DNA of 64,000 nucleotides from Fibrisoma montanum (GTDB taxonomy: Bacteria; Bacteroidota; Bacteroidia; Cytophagales; Spirosomataceae), in contig NZ_QXED01000002.1 in assembly GCF_003583365.1 (NCBI RefSeq), positions 372,001 through 436,000 on the forward strand, read 5' to 3'. Below are positions 16,307 through 26,438 of the stretch, piece after piece. The translations under genes and the position numbers were made by a program. The notes under the pieces are model-generated. The model worked only from the letters and a program-made list of their open reading frames with translations, was not told the DNA's origin and did not search any database. Within the stretch, counting starts at the first letter, position 1; the number at the start of each line of letters is the position of its first letter.

Positions 16307-19210
16307 ATGAACCGTCTGCTTTTTCTCACGCTGTTTACTTTCGGCTTAATTGCCAACGCCTTTGGTATCGACCCTGACACCTACGTTTCGAGCCGGAATG
16401 GCCAGGGACGGTTTGCGTTGTCGGAGGGCGGAAAGTCGGCACCGCTGGTCGTAAGTACCGCTGAGTATGCAGGCGTAATCCGGGCCGTCAGAAACTTACA
16501 GACCGACATCAGGCAGGTAACGAACGCCGAACCGACGTTGGCCACAAACCAGCAGACAGCCGCTAAGCAGGTTGTTCTGATTGGTACGATTGGCAAAAGC
16601 CCGCTGATCAATCAACTGATAAAAGCCCGGAAGCTCGACGTATCAGCCGTAGCGGGCAAGTGGGAAACGTTCATCATCCAGACCATCGAGAAACCGCTGC
16701 CGGGCGTTGATCGGGCGCTGGTCATTGCCGGTAGCGACAAACGCGGCACGATCTACGGGATCTACGACCTTTCGGCGCAGATTGGCGTATCGCCCTGGAA
16801 CTGGTGGGCCGACGTACCGGCCGCGCAGCAAGCCAATTTGTACGTATTACCCGGTCGGCATACGCAGGGAACACCGGCGGTGAAGTACCGGGGTATTTTC
16901 ATCAATGACGAAGCACCGGCCCTCTCGGGCTGGACAAAAGAGAAATTCGGTGGTTTCAACCACACGTTTTACGAACACGTATTTGAGCTGATTCTGCGCT
17001 TAAAAGGCAATTACCTCTGGCCGGCTATGTGGGGAAATGTCTTCTACGACGATGATCCGCTGAACCCGAAGCTGGCCGATGAATACGGCGTGGTGATCGG
17101 CACCTCGCACCACGAACCGCTGATGCGGGCGCACGACGAATGGCGACGCTACGGCAAAGACAAAGGCCCCTGGAATTACCAGAAAAACGATTCGACGCTG
17201 CGGGCGTTCTGGAAAAGCAGTATTCAGCGGATGGGCACCAACGAAAGCATCGTCAGCATTGGGATGCGGGGCGATGGCGACGAGCCCATGAGCCGCGAAA
17301 GTAACATTGCCCTGCTGGAACGTATCGTGGCCGACCAGCGGAAAATCCTGACGGAAGTAACCGGCAAGGATGCCTCGGCAACCCCGCAGCTCTGGGCTCT
17401 GTACAAGGAAGTGCAGGACTACTACGACAAAGGCATGCGCGTTCCCGACGACGTAACGTTGCTGCTCTGCGACGACAACTGGGGAAACATCCGAAAGCTT
17501 CCGGCACTCGGGGCACCAAAACGCAAAGGCGGCTACGGTATCTACTACCACTTCGATTATGTGGGTGGACCCCGTAACTACAAATGGCTGAACACCAATC
17601 CCATTGCCCGTACGTGGGAGCAGATGAACCTGGCCTATCGGCATGGCGTCGACCAGATCTGGATCGTGAACGTCGGGGATATCAAACCAATGGAGTTCCC
17701 GATTGAGTTCTTCCTGGATTTCGCCTGGAACCCGGACAAATGGCCGGCCGACAAGCTGAACGACTACACGCGGTTGTGGGCCGAAAAGCAGTTTGGCAGC
17801 CGGCACGCGGCCCGCATTGCCAACATCCTGACCCGATACACGCAGTACAACGCCCGCCGGAAACCGGAGTTACTGTCGCCCGATACCTACAGCCTGACCC
17901 ACTACCGGGAGGCCGAAACGGTCGTGGCGGATTATAACCAGCTGCTGGCCGAAGCCGAATCGATTGCCAAAGAGCTGCCGGCTACGTATCAGGACGCTTT
18001 TTTTCAACTGGTGCTCCACCCCGTAAAAGCCTGTGCCAACCTGAACGAGTTGTACGTGACAACGGCCAAAAACCGGCTGTACGCCAAACAGGGCCGGGCA
18101 TCGACCAACGTACTGGCTGAGCGCGTGAAGCAGTTGTTCGAGAAAGATGCGCAGATTACCCGTTACTACAACGATACACTGGCTGGTGGCAAATGGAGCC
18201 ACATGATGGATCAGACTCACATCGGCTATACGTACTGGCAGCAGCCGGAAAAAAACGCAATGCCGAAGGTCGAAACCATCACGGTGCCTGCCGCGGCTGA
18301 GATGGGGGTGGCCGTTGAGGGGACCGAAAGCTGGTTCCCGGGCTCCGGAGATGAACTGACGCTGCCCACGTTCAGCGCCTATCAGCGTCCAACGTATTAC
18401 ATCGACCTGTTCAATCGCGGACAGGGTACGTTCACCTACACTGCCGAAGCCGGTGCTCCCTGGGTGAAACTAGCTGCTCCGGCCGGAACGATCGCTACCG
18501 AACAGCGACTTTGGGTAAGTGTCGACTGGGCGAAAGCACCCACGGGCACGAACCAGGCCCCCGTTACGATAACCGGTCCGAATGGGAGCCGGGTGGTAGT
18601 TCGGGTGGTGGTCAGTAACCCCGTATCGCCAAAGCCCGGCGACGTAAACGGGTTTTTGGAGAGCAACGGCTACGTTGCTATTAATGCCGAACACTACAGC
18701 CGGGCCGTCGGAACCGCAGCGATCAACTGGCAGCGCATTCCGGCTGTTGGCCGAACGGGGGATGGTGTAACGGTGTCGCCCGTTACGGCCCCTGGTCAGG
18801 ACAAACTGGCTGGTGATTCGCCCCGACTGGAGTACCGCGTGTACCTGGCCGACAGCGGAACGGTTCGGGTGCAGACGTACCTGTCGCCGACGCTCAACTT
18901 CAACGACAACAAGGGGCTGCGGTACGCCATCTCGTTCGACGACGAAGCCCCCCAGATCATCAACATCCACGCCAGCGAAACCAACCGGGTCTGGGAGCAA
19001 TCGGTCGCCAACAACATCCGCGTGCTGACGTCCCGGCATACGCTCAGCAAACCCGGCGAACACGTCCTGAAGTTCTGGATGGTCGATCCGGCGGTGGTTG
19101 TCCAGAAACTCGTTATCGATCGGGGTGGGGTAAAACCGAGCTACCTCGGGCCGCCCGAAAGCGTACACGCACCAGCACTGAGCGACCTGAGCAAGTCGTC
19201 CACTAACTGA
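16307..19210 (+). CDS. GH115 xylan alpha-glucuronidase
   Basis: The 967-residue exported enzyme starts with signal peptide MNRLLFLTLFTFGLIANAFG. The N-terminal domain (to about residue 180) carries KRGTIYGIYDLSAQIGVSPWNWWADVP, a hallmark of GH115. The central barrel includes YRGIFINDEAPALSGWTKEKFGG, LRLKGNYLWPAMWGNVFYDD, IGTSHHEPLMRAHDEW and SIGMRGDGDEPMS. The C-terminal region (VNGFLESNGYVAINAEHYSR and after) is the GH115 accessory domain. GH115 removes (4-O-methyl-)glucuronic acid from internal as well as terminal xylose units, complementing the GH67 enzyme encoded downstream, which needs a chain end. It is in the long operon, 97 bases upstream... the CE15 esterase gene follows after 17 bases. 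Confidence 0.95.
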   Translation: MNRLLFLTLFTFGLIANAFGIDPDTYVSSRNGQGRFALSEGGKSAPLVVSTAEYAGVIRAVRNLQTDIRQVTNAEPTLATNQQTAAKQVVLIGTIGKSPLINQLIKARKLDVSAVAGKWETFIIQTIEKPLPGVDRALVIAGSDKRGTIYGIYDLSAQIGVSPWNWWADVPAAQQANLYVLPGRHTQGTPAVKYRGIFINDEAPALSGWTKEKFGGFNHTFYEHVFELILRLKGNYLWPAMWGNVFYDDDPLNPKLADEYGVVIGTSHHEPLMRAHDEWRRYGKDKGPWNYQKNDSTLRAFWKSSIQRMGTNESIVSIGMRGDGDEPMSRESNIALLERIVADQRKILTEVTGKDASATPQLWALYKEVQDYYDKGMRVPDDVTLLLCDDNWGNIRKLPALGAPKRKGGYGIYYHFDYVGGPRNYKWLNTNPIARTWEQMNLAYRHGVDQIWIVNVGDIKPMEFPIEFFLDFAWNPDKWPADKLNDYTRLWAEKQFGSRHAARIANILTRYTQYNARRKPELLSPDTYSLTHYREAETVVADYNQLLAEAESIAKELPATYQDAFFQLVLHPVKACANLNELYVTTAKNRLYAKQGRASTNVLAERVKQLFEKDAQITRYYNDTLAGGKWSHMMDQTHIGYTYWQQPEKNAMPKVETITVPAAAEMGVAVEGTESWFPGSGDELTLPTFSAYQRPTYYIDLFNRGQGTFTYTAEAGAPWVKLAAPAGTIATEQRLWVSVDWAKAPTGTNQAPVTITGPNGSRVVVRVVVSNPVSPKPGDVNGFLESNGYVAINAEHYSRAVGTAAINWQRIPAVGRTGDGVTVSPVTAPGQDKLAGDSPRLEYRVYLADSGTVRVQTYLSPTLNFNDNKGLRYAISFDDEAPQIINIHASETNRVWEQSVANNIRVLTSRHTLSKPGEHVLKFWMVDPAVVVQKLVIDRGGVKPSYLGPPESVHAPALSDLSKSSTN

Positions 19211-19227
19211 CCTACTCCTTGCCTATC

Positions 19228-20634
19228 ATGCGTAAAACTCCACTCATTTACGGTTTACTGCTGGCCATGCCGATCGTGGGCCAGGCTCAGTTTGGTCCCC
19301 GAACACCCGAGCAGGACAGCCTGTTTGCCCGCCAGCAGCGCAAAACTCAGGCCGACCACCGAGCCATGATGGCCGCGCTGAATATCAAAGAACTGCGGCC
19401 GGGACCATCGGGGAATCCGCAGGCGCCAAACGCAGCCAACGTAGACGAAAGCAAGGCTACAACCTACACCGCACTGCCCGATCCGCTGACGCTGAAAAAC
19501 GGCAAAAAAGTCACGACTGCCAAAGAATGGTGGCAGAAACGGCGGCCCGAAATTGTGGAGGACTTTGACCGGGAGGTGTACGGGCGTATGCCGGCCAATA
19601 CCCCAAAAGTCACCTGGGAGGTGGTCAGCTCAATAGATACCGTCAACGGCGGCTACCCTATCAAACTGAAGCAACTGGTCGGCCACGTCGATAATTCGGC
19701 GTATCCGGCCATCAAGGTCGACATTGAACTTACCCTGGCAACGCCCGCCAGGGCGACCGGACCGGTGCCCGTCATGATGAGCTACGGCTTCCGGTTCCCG
19801 GCCGGGTTCCGGCCTCAGCAACCGCCCGCATCCACGACGGCCCCGGCGCCACTTACCTGGCAGCAGCAACTGCTGGCTAAAGGCTGGGGGTACGCCGTGA
19901 TTTACCCCACCAGCTACCAGGCCGACAACGGTGCCGGCCTGACGGAGGGCATTATCGGCTTAGTCAACAAAGGACAGCCCCGCAAACCCGACGACTGGGG
20001 AGCGCTTCGGGCCTGGGCGTGGGGCGCCAGTCGCGCTCTGGATTATTTCGAAACCGACAAGGCCGTTGACGCCAAACAAGTTGGTATTGAGGGCCTGTCG
20101 CGCTACGGAAAAGCCGCTGCGGTCACGATGGCCTACGAACCCCGCATCGCCATTGGCTTCATCGGATCGTCGGGCGAAGGGGGTGTTAAAATTCATCGGC
20201 GCACCTTTGGCGAGCAGGTCGAGAACGTAGCATCGTCGGCCGAATACCACTGGATGGCGGGTAATTTTATCAAATATGCCGGCCCGCTGACGCCGAACGA
20301 CCTGCCGGTTGATGCGCACGAACTGGTTGCTCTGTGTGCCCCACGGCCGGTATTTATCAGTTCTGGTTCGCCTAAGGTGGAAGGGCAGTGGGTCGACGCG
20401 AAGGGCATGTTTCTGGGGGGCGCCTATGCCGGGCCGGTCTACGAACTGCTCGGCAAAAAAGGACTCGGTACAATGGAGTTTCCGCCCATTGAAACGGCGC
20501 TTGTTGACGGCGACGTTGCGTTCCGGCAGCACAGTGGCGGGCATACCACCGGCCCCAACTGGCCGACCTTTCTGCAGTTTGCAGATCGATACGTGCGCGT
20601 GAAAGGTGAAACCGCCAAACGGGGTGGAAAGTGA
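19228..20634 (+). CDS. Glucuronoyl esterase-like alpha/beta hydrolase (CE15 type), exported
   Basis: The 468-residue protein has signal peptide MRKTPLIYGLLLAMPIVGQA. The catalytic region has the serine motif GIEGLSRYGKAAAV with nucleophile Ser291, an acidic loop FIGSSGEGGVKIHRR, and the late His in RQHSGGHTTGPNWPTF. This is the arrangement of bacterial CE15 4-O-methyl-glucuronoyl methylesterases, which split ester links between xylan glucuronate and lignin alcohols. The ATG at 19228 is used; an in-frame TTG lies three codons upstream. Its place between GH115 and uronate isomerase fits release of glucuronate that is then metabolised. A xylan-deacetylating role is less likely given the motif. 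Confidence 0.88.
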   Translation: MRKTPLIYGLLLAMPIVGQAQFGPRTPEQDSLFARQQRKTQADHRAMMAALNIKELRPGPSGNPQAPNAANVDESKATTYTALPDPLTLKNGKKVTTAKEWWQKRRPEIVEDFDREVYGRMPANTPKVTWEVVSSIDTVNGGYPIKLKQLVGHVDNSAYPAIKVDIELTLATPARATGPVPVMMSYGFRFPAGFRPQQPPASTTAPAPLTWQQQLLAKGWGYAVIYPTSYQADNGAGLTEGIIGLVNKGQPRKPDDWGALRAWAWGASRALDYFETDKAVDAKQVGIEGLSRYGKAAAVTMAYEPRIAIGFIGSSGEGGVKIHRRTFGEQVENVASSAEYHWMAGNFIKYAGPLTPNDLPVDAHELVALCAPRPVFISSGSPKVEGQWVDAKGMFLGGAYAGPVYELLGKKGLGTMEFPPIETALVDGDVAFRQHSGGHTTGPNWPTFLQFADRYVRVKGETAKRGGK

Positions 20635-20661
20635 CGACGAAAAGACGACAAATCAGTTGAC

Positions 20662-22116
20662 ATGCAAACCATTGATATAGACTACAGCCTGTCGGCCAGC
20701 GGTAATTTTCTGGACGAAAACTTTGTCCTCGACAGCGAAACCGCCCGTTACCTGTATTTCGAATTCGTGCAGAATTTGCCCATCGTGGATTACCACAATC
20801 ACCTGCCCCCCGATGAGGTCGCGACGGACAAACGCTACGCCGACATGACGGACTTGTGGCTCAAAGGTGACCATTACAAGTGGCGCGCCATGCGGGCAAA
20901 CGGCATTCCGGAGCGGCTGATTACGGGCGATGCCGGCAACGCCGAGAAGTTTCAGGCCTGGGCGCAGACCGTCCCGTATACCATGCGTAATCCACTGTAC
21001 CACTGGACGCACATGGAGCTGAAACGGCCGTTTGGTATCAGTCAGCTGTTGAACGAAACAAGCAGTCGGGCGATCTATGAGCAGTGCAATGAACAGTTGC
21101 GGCATCAGTGGTCGGCGCGTTCCCTGCTCCAGTACCACAACGTCAAGGTAGTTTGCACCACCGACGAGCCCACCGACGATCTGCGGTATCACCAACAATT
21201 TGCCGCCGAACGCGCTGCCAACGGCGAAGAAGGCTTGACAATGCTGCCTACCTTCCGGCCCGATGCGCTGTTTCCGGTTGCGGGCACAGCCTGGCGGGAG
21301 CGGATAGAGCAGTTGTCGATCAGCAGCGGCCTGGCCATCACCGACCTGGATTCGTTCGTGCAGGCGCTGGCCCGGCGGGTTCAGTTCTTCCACGAGACGG
21401 GTTGCCGGGCCGCCGATCATGGACTAGCCCAGATGCCACCCGTCGTGGACCGCACGACCGAACTGGACAAGGCCTTCAACCGACTGTTGACGGGGCAGAT
21501 GGAAGCTGATCCGATCCAGCTCGAACAACTGACCGGCTACGTACTGCTCGAACTGTGCCGGATGTATCACCAGCGGGGGTGGGTGCAGCAGTTTCACCTC
21601 GGTGCTCTGCGGCAGGTCAATACGCGGATCACCCGGCAGCTCGGCATTAACGTAGGCGTCGATTCGATGGGCGATCTGCCGCAGGCCAACCGCCTGGCGT
21701 CGTTTCTCGATGCGCTGGACAAAACCGATAAGCTCGCCAGAACGGTGCTGTATAACCTGAACCCGGCCGATAACGATGTCTTTGCGACAATGGTCGGTAA
21801 CTTTCAGGATGGGAGCGTAGCCGGCAAGATGCAATGGGGCTCGGCCTGGTGGTTCCTCGACCAGAAAGATGGGATGGAAAATCAACTGAACATTTTGTCG
21901 AATATGGGCTTGCTGAGCCGGTTTATTGGCATGGTAACCGATTCGCGCAGCTTCCTGTCGTTTTCCCGTCACGAGTATTTTCGACGAATTCTGTGCCGTC
22001 TCATCGGTAGGGATGTGGAAAATGGTCTTTTACCTAAAGACCTCAATTGGCTGGGGCAATTGGCAGCCAACATCGCTTACCATAACGTCACTAAGTATTT
22101 TGATTGGGAAAACTAA
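20662..22116 (+). CDS. uxaC: Uronate isomerase
   Basis: The 484-residue cytoplasmic enzyme converts D-glucuronate to D-fructuronate (and galacturonate to tagaturonate). It belongs to the amidohydrolase superfamily; the N-terminal metal motif reads LPIVDYHNHLPPDEVA. Other conserved family segments are DLWLKGDHYKWRAMRANG, NPLYHWTHMELKRPFGI, VCTTDEPTDDLRYH, QQFHLGALRQVN, GSAWWFLDQKDGMENQ and FVGMVTDSR-like FIGMVTDSRSF with SRHEYFRRILC. The length is normal for UxaC. It is the first cytoplasmic step for the glucuronate freed by GH115/GH67, and it overlaps the transporter gene that follows. Confidence 0.96.
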   Translation: MQTIDIDYSLSASGNFLDENFVLDSETARYLYFEFVQNLPIVDYHNHLPPDEVATDKRYADMTDLWLKGDHYKWRAMRANGIPERLITGDAGNAEKFQAWAQTVPYTMRNPLYHWTHMELKRPFGISQLLNETSSRAIYEQCNEQLRHQWSARSLLQYHNVKVVCTTDEPTDDLRYHQQFAAERAANGEEGLTMLPTFRPDALFPVAGTAWRERIEQLSISSGLAITDLDSFVQALARRVQFFHETGCRAADHGLAQMPPVVDRTTELDKAFNRLLTGQMEADPIQLEQLTGYVLLELCRMYHQRGWVQQFHLGALRQVNTRITRQLGINVGVDSMGDLPQANRLASFLDALDKTDKLARTVLYNLNPADNDVFATMVGNFQDGSVAGKMQWGSAWWFLDQKDGMENQLNILSNMGLLSRFIGMVTDSRSFLSFSRHEYFRRILCRLIGRDVENGLLPKDLNWLGQLAANIAYHNVTKYFDWEN

Positions 22117-23479
22117 CTCCTCGCCGAACGGAATTGCACCCCACGGCACGGTTACGGACGGAAGCCAGGCTTCCGGTATCGGCCAAACAGGCGGCAAGAG
22201 TAGCTACCGGTGGTTCATCGTAGCCCTCCTGTTCTTTGCTACAACGATCAACTACCTGGATCGACAGGTAATCAGTCTGTTGAAACCCATTCTCGAAAAA
22301 GAATTTAGCTGGACCGAATCCGACTACGCCAACATTGTGACCGTGTTCACCTTCTTCTACGGTGGCAGTACCCTGTTTGTGGGCTATCTGATCGATAAAA
22401 TCGGCACCAAGATTGGCTATATCGGGGCTATTTTCGTGTGGAGTCTGGCGGCCATGGGGCATGCCCTGGCGGGCGGTACGTTTGGTTTCATGGTGGCGCG
22501 GGCGCTGCTGGGTTTTGGCGAGGCCGGTAACTTCCCGGCGTCGATCAAGACGGTTGCCGAGTGGTTCCCGAAGAAAGAGCGGGCCCTGGCCGTAGGTATC
22601 TTCAACTCGGGCGCTAACATCGGGGCCGTGGCGGCTCCTGCCGTAGTGCCCTGGCTGGCACTCATCGGCGGCTGGCAGATGGCCTTCATCGTAACGGGTG
22701 CGCTGGGTTTTATCTGGATCATTGTCTGGTGGCTTTACTACGAAGTACCGGCCCGTCATCGGCGCGTTAGTCCGTCAGAACTGGCTTATATTACGTCGGA
22801 TGCCGCATCGACCGACATCATTGGCGAAGAGCAACCGGCTACCCGCTACCCTATTTTTGCGAACAAGGCCATCTGGGGATTCATGGGCGGTAAGCTCCTG
22901 ACCGACCCGATCTGGTGGTTTTTCCTGTTCTGGCTGCCGTCGTACCTGGCCAATATCTACAACCTTGATCTGAAAAAGCTGGGGGCTCCCCTGATGATCA
23001 TTTACCTGGCCGCTACCATCGGCAGTGTCGGCGGTGGGTGGTTATCGTCGCGGCTCATCCACATTGGCTGGAACCCGACGCGGGCCCGGCAGATGGCCAT
23101 GGCGTTGTTTGCCCTGTGCGTTACCCCGGTCATGCTGATCAGTCAGATGGGCAGCATGTGGCCCGTCATCGCCATTTTGTCCCTGGCCGTAGCGGCTCAC
23201 CAGGCGTGGTCGGCCAACATTTTCACCGTAGCCGCCGACCAGTTTCCGAAGCAGGTGCTGAGCCGGGTGGTTGGTCTGGGAACCATGGCCGGAACGCTCG
23301 GCGGGGTTGTTTTTCCGATTGCTGTCGGGCGGATTCTGGACCACTACAAAGCCCTCAACCAACTGTCTGAAGGGTACTACATTCTGTTCTACGTTGCCGG
23401 GCTGGCTTATCTGGTAGCCTGGGGCCTGCTGTATGCCTTTGTGTTCCGTCATGCTGCTAAACGTAACGAATCCTCGTAG
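22100..23479 (+). CDS. MFS hexuronate transporter (ExuT-like)
   Basis: The major facilitator protein has about twelve hydrophobic segments. It opens with RWFIVALLFFATTINYLDRQ, the start of the anion:cation symporter branch that includes ExuT. The loop GFGEAGNFPASIKTVAEWFP and the following KERALAVGIFNSGANIGA are typical of that branch. It should carry glucuronate or related acids across the inner membrane with protons. The start is uncertain: no ATG lies between the uxaC stop and the first membrane segment. TTG at 22100 (17-base overlap with uxaC, 459 residues) is chosen; ATGs at 22013 or 22022 would overlap uxaC by about 100 bases. Its position fits import of uronates for the isomerase. Confidence 0.88.
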   Translation: MIGKTNSSPNGIAPHGTVTDGSQASGIGQTGGKSSYRWFIVALLFFATTINYLDRQVISLLKPILEKEFSWTESDYANIVTVFTFFYGGSTLFVGYLIDKIGTKIGYIGAIFVWSLAAMGHALAGGTFGFMVARALLGFGEAGNFPASIKTVAEWFPKKERALAVGIFNSGANIGAVAAPAVVPWLALIGGWQMAFIVTGALGFIWIIVWWLYYEVPARHRRVSPSELAYITSDAASTDIIGEEQPATRYPIFANKAIWGFMGGKLLTDPIWWFFLFWLPSYLANIYNLDLKKLGAPLMIIYLAATIGSVGGGWLSSRLIHIGWNPTRARQMAMALFALCVTPVMLISQMGSMWPVIAILSLAVAAHQAWSANIFTVAADQFPKQVLSRVVGLGTMAGTLGGVVFPIAVGRILDHYKALNQLSEGYYILFYVAGLAYLVAWGLLYAFVFRHAAKRNESS

Positions 23480-23516
23480 CAGGAATTTTATATAACGTAT
23501 CTATTCGCTTTACTTC

Positions 23517-25157
23517 ATGAATCTTGAGTTCAGTTTCCTTGATTACGCTATCATTGGGGCTTACTTCCTGATTGTCTTTGCCATCGGCTTCTATTTTGCC
23601 CGCCAGGAACGCTCCTCTACCGAGTATTTCCTGGCCGGGCGGCATGTCGGCTGGTTTGCCGTCGGTGCTTCGTTGTTTGCCTCCAATATCTCCACCGAAC
23701 ACTTTATCGGCCTGTCGGGTACGGGCTACGTATCGGGCCTGGCGACCGGTAATTTCGAATGGTCGGCCAGTATCTGTCTGCTGATTCTGGGCTGGGTGTT
23801 CGTGCCGTTTTACCTGAAATCGGGCGTGTTCACCATGCCGGAGTTTCTGGAACGGCGCTACTCGTCGGCCAGCCGCTGGTACCTGAGTTCGGTGTCGATT
23901 ATCGCCTACATCCTGACCAAGATATCGGTGCACCTGTTTGCGGCCGGTATTCTGCTGAAGCAGGTGATGGGCTGGGACATCTACACGTCGTCCATTCTGC
24001 TGGTGGTCGTGACAGGCATCTACACCATTGCCGGTGGTATGAGTGCCGTAATCTACACGGAACTGATTCAAACATTCATTTTGCTGGTCGGGGCTATTGC
24101 GCTGACCTGGATTGGACTGGACAAAGTCGGTGGCTGGAGCGAACTGGTTGCCAACGTACCGGCCGGCCACTTCGAGATGTTCAAACCCATGAGCGATCCG
24201 GAATTTCCGTGGACGGGGGTGATCATTGCGCCCTACATCGTAGGAATCTGGTACTGGTGTACGGACCAGAGCATCGTGCAGCGGGTGCTGGCGGCCAAGA
24301 ACATCGACCATGCCAAATCCGGTACGGTGATGGCGGGTTTCCTGAAAATTCTGCCGGTGTTTATTCTGGTCTTGCCGGGCCTGATTGCCTACGCGCTGCA
24401 ACAGAAGGGCATGCTCCTGCCCGGTCAGAAAATCAGCCCGAACGACGTATATCCGGTCATGGTGAAAACCCTGCTGCCGTCGGGCTTCCGGGGGCTGGTG
24501 GTGGCATCGCTGCTGGCGGCTCTGATGGCGTCGCTGGCGGCCGTGTTCAACAGTGCCTCTACACTGATGACCATTGATGTGTACCAGAAATTCCGGCCGG
24601 AAGCATCAGAAAAGAGCCTGGTGAACTTTGGCCGAATCTCGACGGTCGTGCTGGTTGCGGTGAGCCTGTTCTGGGTACCGCTGGTGTCGGTACTGTCGGA
24701 CCAGTTGTACGTCTACCTGCAAAGCGTGCAGGGCTACATCAGCCCACCGATTGCCTGCGTGTTTCTGGTGGGCCTGCTGTGGCCACGGGCTAACGCCAAA
24801 GGGGCCGCCGTGGTGTTGTGGACGGGATTTGTGCTGGGACTGCTTCGGTTCGTACTGGAGATTATTCATAAATCGTCGCCGTTCACGAACCCATTTCTGC
24901 GCACGGTGATCGAGATGAACTTCATGCACTTTGCCATTCTGCTGTTCGTTATCTCGATCCTGCTGCTGATTGTTGTCAGCCTGGCAACCGAACGCCCAGC
25001 GCAGGAAAAGCTCGACGGTATGACGTTCGAGTACGCCCGCAATGTGGAATTGAACGAAGAGTACAAAATTGAACGACCCGCACACCGTCAGCAAAACCTC
25101 GTGGCTTCGGCTATTCTGGGGGTGATGCTGCTGGTCTTGTGGATTGTGTTTTTCTAA
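23517..25157 (+). CDS. Sodium:solute symporter (SSS/SGLT family)
   Basis: The 546-residue protein has about 13-14 membrane segments, beginning [24 protein letters not shown]-type motifs are present: [75 protein letters not shown], and [20 protein letters not shown] near the sodium site. Relatives import sugars or uronates with sodium. As the second inner-membrane transporter in the operon it could handle xylose or xylo-oligosaccharides while the MFS protein handles uronate, but the split is not provable here. It lies 37 bases after the MFS gene and 4 bases before uxuA. Confidence 0.92.
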   Translation: MNLEFSFLDYAIIGAYFLIVFAIGFYFARQERSSTEYFLAGRHVGWFAVGASLFASNISTEHFIGLSGTGYVSGLATGNFEWSASICLLILGWVFVPFYLKSGVFTMPEFLERRYSSASRWYLSSVSIIAYILTKISVHLFAAGILLKQVMGWDIYTSSILLVVVTGIYTIAGGMSAVIYTELIQTFILLVGAIALTWIGLDKVGGWSELVANVPAGHFEMFKPMSDPEFPWTGVIIAPYIVGIWYWCTDQSIVQRVLAAKNIDHAKSGTVMAGFLKILPVFILVLPGLIAYALQQKGMLLPGQKISPNDVYPVMVKTLLPSGFRGLVVASLLAALMASLAAVFNSASTLMTIDVYQKFRPEASEKSLVNFGRISTVVLVAVSLFWVPLVSVLSDQLYVYLQSVQGYISPPIACVFLVGLLWPRANAKGAAVVLWTGFVLGLLRFVLEIIHKSSPFTNPFLRTVIEMNFMHFAILLFVISILLLIVVSLATERPAQEKLDGMTFEYARNVELNEEYKIERPAHRQQNLVASAILGVMLLVLWIVFF

Positions 25158-25161
25158 TACT

Positions 25162-26409
25162 ATGGGAATGCTACAAACGATGCGTTGGTTCGGGCCGAAT
25201 GACCCGGTTTCGCTGATGGACATTCGGCAGGCGGGTTGCTCCGGCGTTGTGACGGCGCTGCATCAGATTCCGGTCGGCGCAGTCTGGTCGGTGGAGGAAA
25301 TCGAAAAACGAAAGCAGCTCGTCGAAGCTGACAACGACCGCTACGCACCGCTCCACTGGGCCGTGGTCGAAAGTCTGCCCGTACACGAAGCCATCAAGAA
25401 AGGAGAGCCGGAACGGGCCGGCTATATCGAGAACTACAAGCAGTCGATTCGAAACCTGGCGGCTTGTGGTATCCAAACGGTCTGTTACAACTTCATGCCC
25501 GTGCTGGACTGGTCGCGGACGAACCTGAGCTACGAAATGCCGGACGGGTCGCGGGCGCTGCGGTTCGTTTGGGAAGACTTCGCCGTGTTTGATCTGTACA
25601 TCCTGAAACGACCGGGGGCGGAAGCGGATTACGAACCGGAAATCATCGAATCGGCCCGCGAAAAATTTGCGCAGATGACCCCGGAGCGGGTGCTGGAACT
25701 GTCGGCCATTGTGTTGCTCGGTCTGCCGGGATCGGAAGAAAGCTTCACGATGGATACGTTTCAGGGCCTCCTGAACGAATACGCCCGCATCGGCGATGCT
25801 GAGCTTCGCGAGCATCTGTATTACTTCATTCAGGAGGTAGCCCCGGTGGCTCAGGAAGTCGGCGTAAACCTCTGCATCCACCCCGATGATCCCCCGCGCC
25901 CGTTGCTGGGATTACCGCGGGTTGTCAGTACGGAAGCCGATCTGGCGCAGCTCATGGCCGCCTGCGACGTAACGGCCAACGGTATTACGTTCTGTACGGG
26001 TTCGCTGGGCGTTCGGCCTGACAACGATCTGCCGGGCATGATCCGGCGCTTCGGTGAGCGCATTCACTTTATCCACCTTCGGACCACAAAGCGGGAAAAA
26101 GACTCCCGAAACTTCCACGAAGCCGACCACCTGGCCGGGGATGTCGACATGTACGCCGTCGTGAAAGCGCTGGTCCTGGAACAGCAACGGCGGGAACGGC
26201 TGGGCGTAGGCGAACCGTCGATTCCCATGCGGCCGGACCACGGCCACCAGATGCTCGACGATCTGCACAAGAAGACGTATCCCGGCTACTCGGCCATCGG
26301 TCGCCTGCGCGGACTCGCTGAGCTGCGCGGATTGGAACTGGGGATTACGCGGGCGCTGGAGGAGGCTGTCATTCTTCCATCAGCGGGCGAATTAATCGCC
26401 CGTTCGTGA
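25162..26409 (+). CDS. uxuA: Mannonate dehydratase
   Basis: The 415-residue cytoplasmic enzyme dehydrates D-mannonate to 2-keto-3-deoxy-D-gluconate. UxuA signatures are [20 protein letters not shown] at the N-terminus, [35 protein letters not shown] with metal-binding His and Asp, [32 protein letters not shown] and [13 protein letters not shown]. The length is a little over the usual 390-400. The ATG at 25162 is chosen over an in-frame TTG at 25144 that overlaps the symporter; the ATG at 25168 is an alternative. The gene starts 4 bases after the symporter stop, so the two are tightly coupled. The enzyme preceding it in the pathway (fructuronate reductase) is not a classical UxuB here; see the SDR at 33655. 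Confidence 0.95.
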   Translation: MGMLQTMRWFGPNDPVSLMDIRQAGCSGVVTALHQIPVGAVWSVEEIEKRKQLVEADNDRYAPLHWAVVESLPVHEAIKKGEPERAGYIENYKQSIRNLAACGIQTVCYNFMPVLDWSRTNLSYEMPDGSRALRFVWEDFAVFDLYILKRPGAEADYEPEIIESAREKFAQMTPERVLELSAIVLLGLPGSEESFTMDTFQGLLNEYARIGDAELREHLYYFIQEVAPVAQEVGVNLCIHPDDPPRPLLGLPRVVSTEADLAQLMAACDVTANGITFCTGSLGVRPDNDLPGMIRRFGERIHFIHLRTTKREKDSRNFHEADHLAGDVDMYAVVKALVLEQQRRERLGVGEPSIPMRPDHGHQMLDDLHKKTYPGYSAIGRLRGLAELRGLELGITRALEEAVILPSAGELIARS

Positions 26410-26438
26410 AAGAGTCACATTCGAAATTGAAAGAACAA

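Noticed and set aside
17000-17806. 268-codon frame antisense to GH115
   Set aside because: GH115 is continuous and well conserved on the other strand; the antisense product has no domain.
17954-17967. LacI-like sequence (AATCGATTGC core) inside GH115
   Set aside because: Matches 10 of 14 positions but lies in the middle of a coding sequence, far from any start. It shows that matches of 9-10 can arise by chance.
23457-24401. 314-codon frame antisense to the sodium symporter
   Set aside because: His/Gln/Arg-rich translation typical of an antisense shadow over a membrane protein gene.
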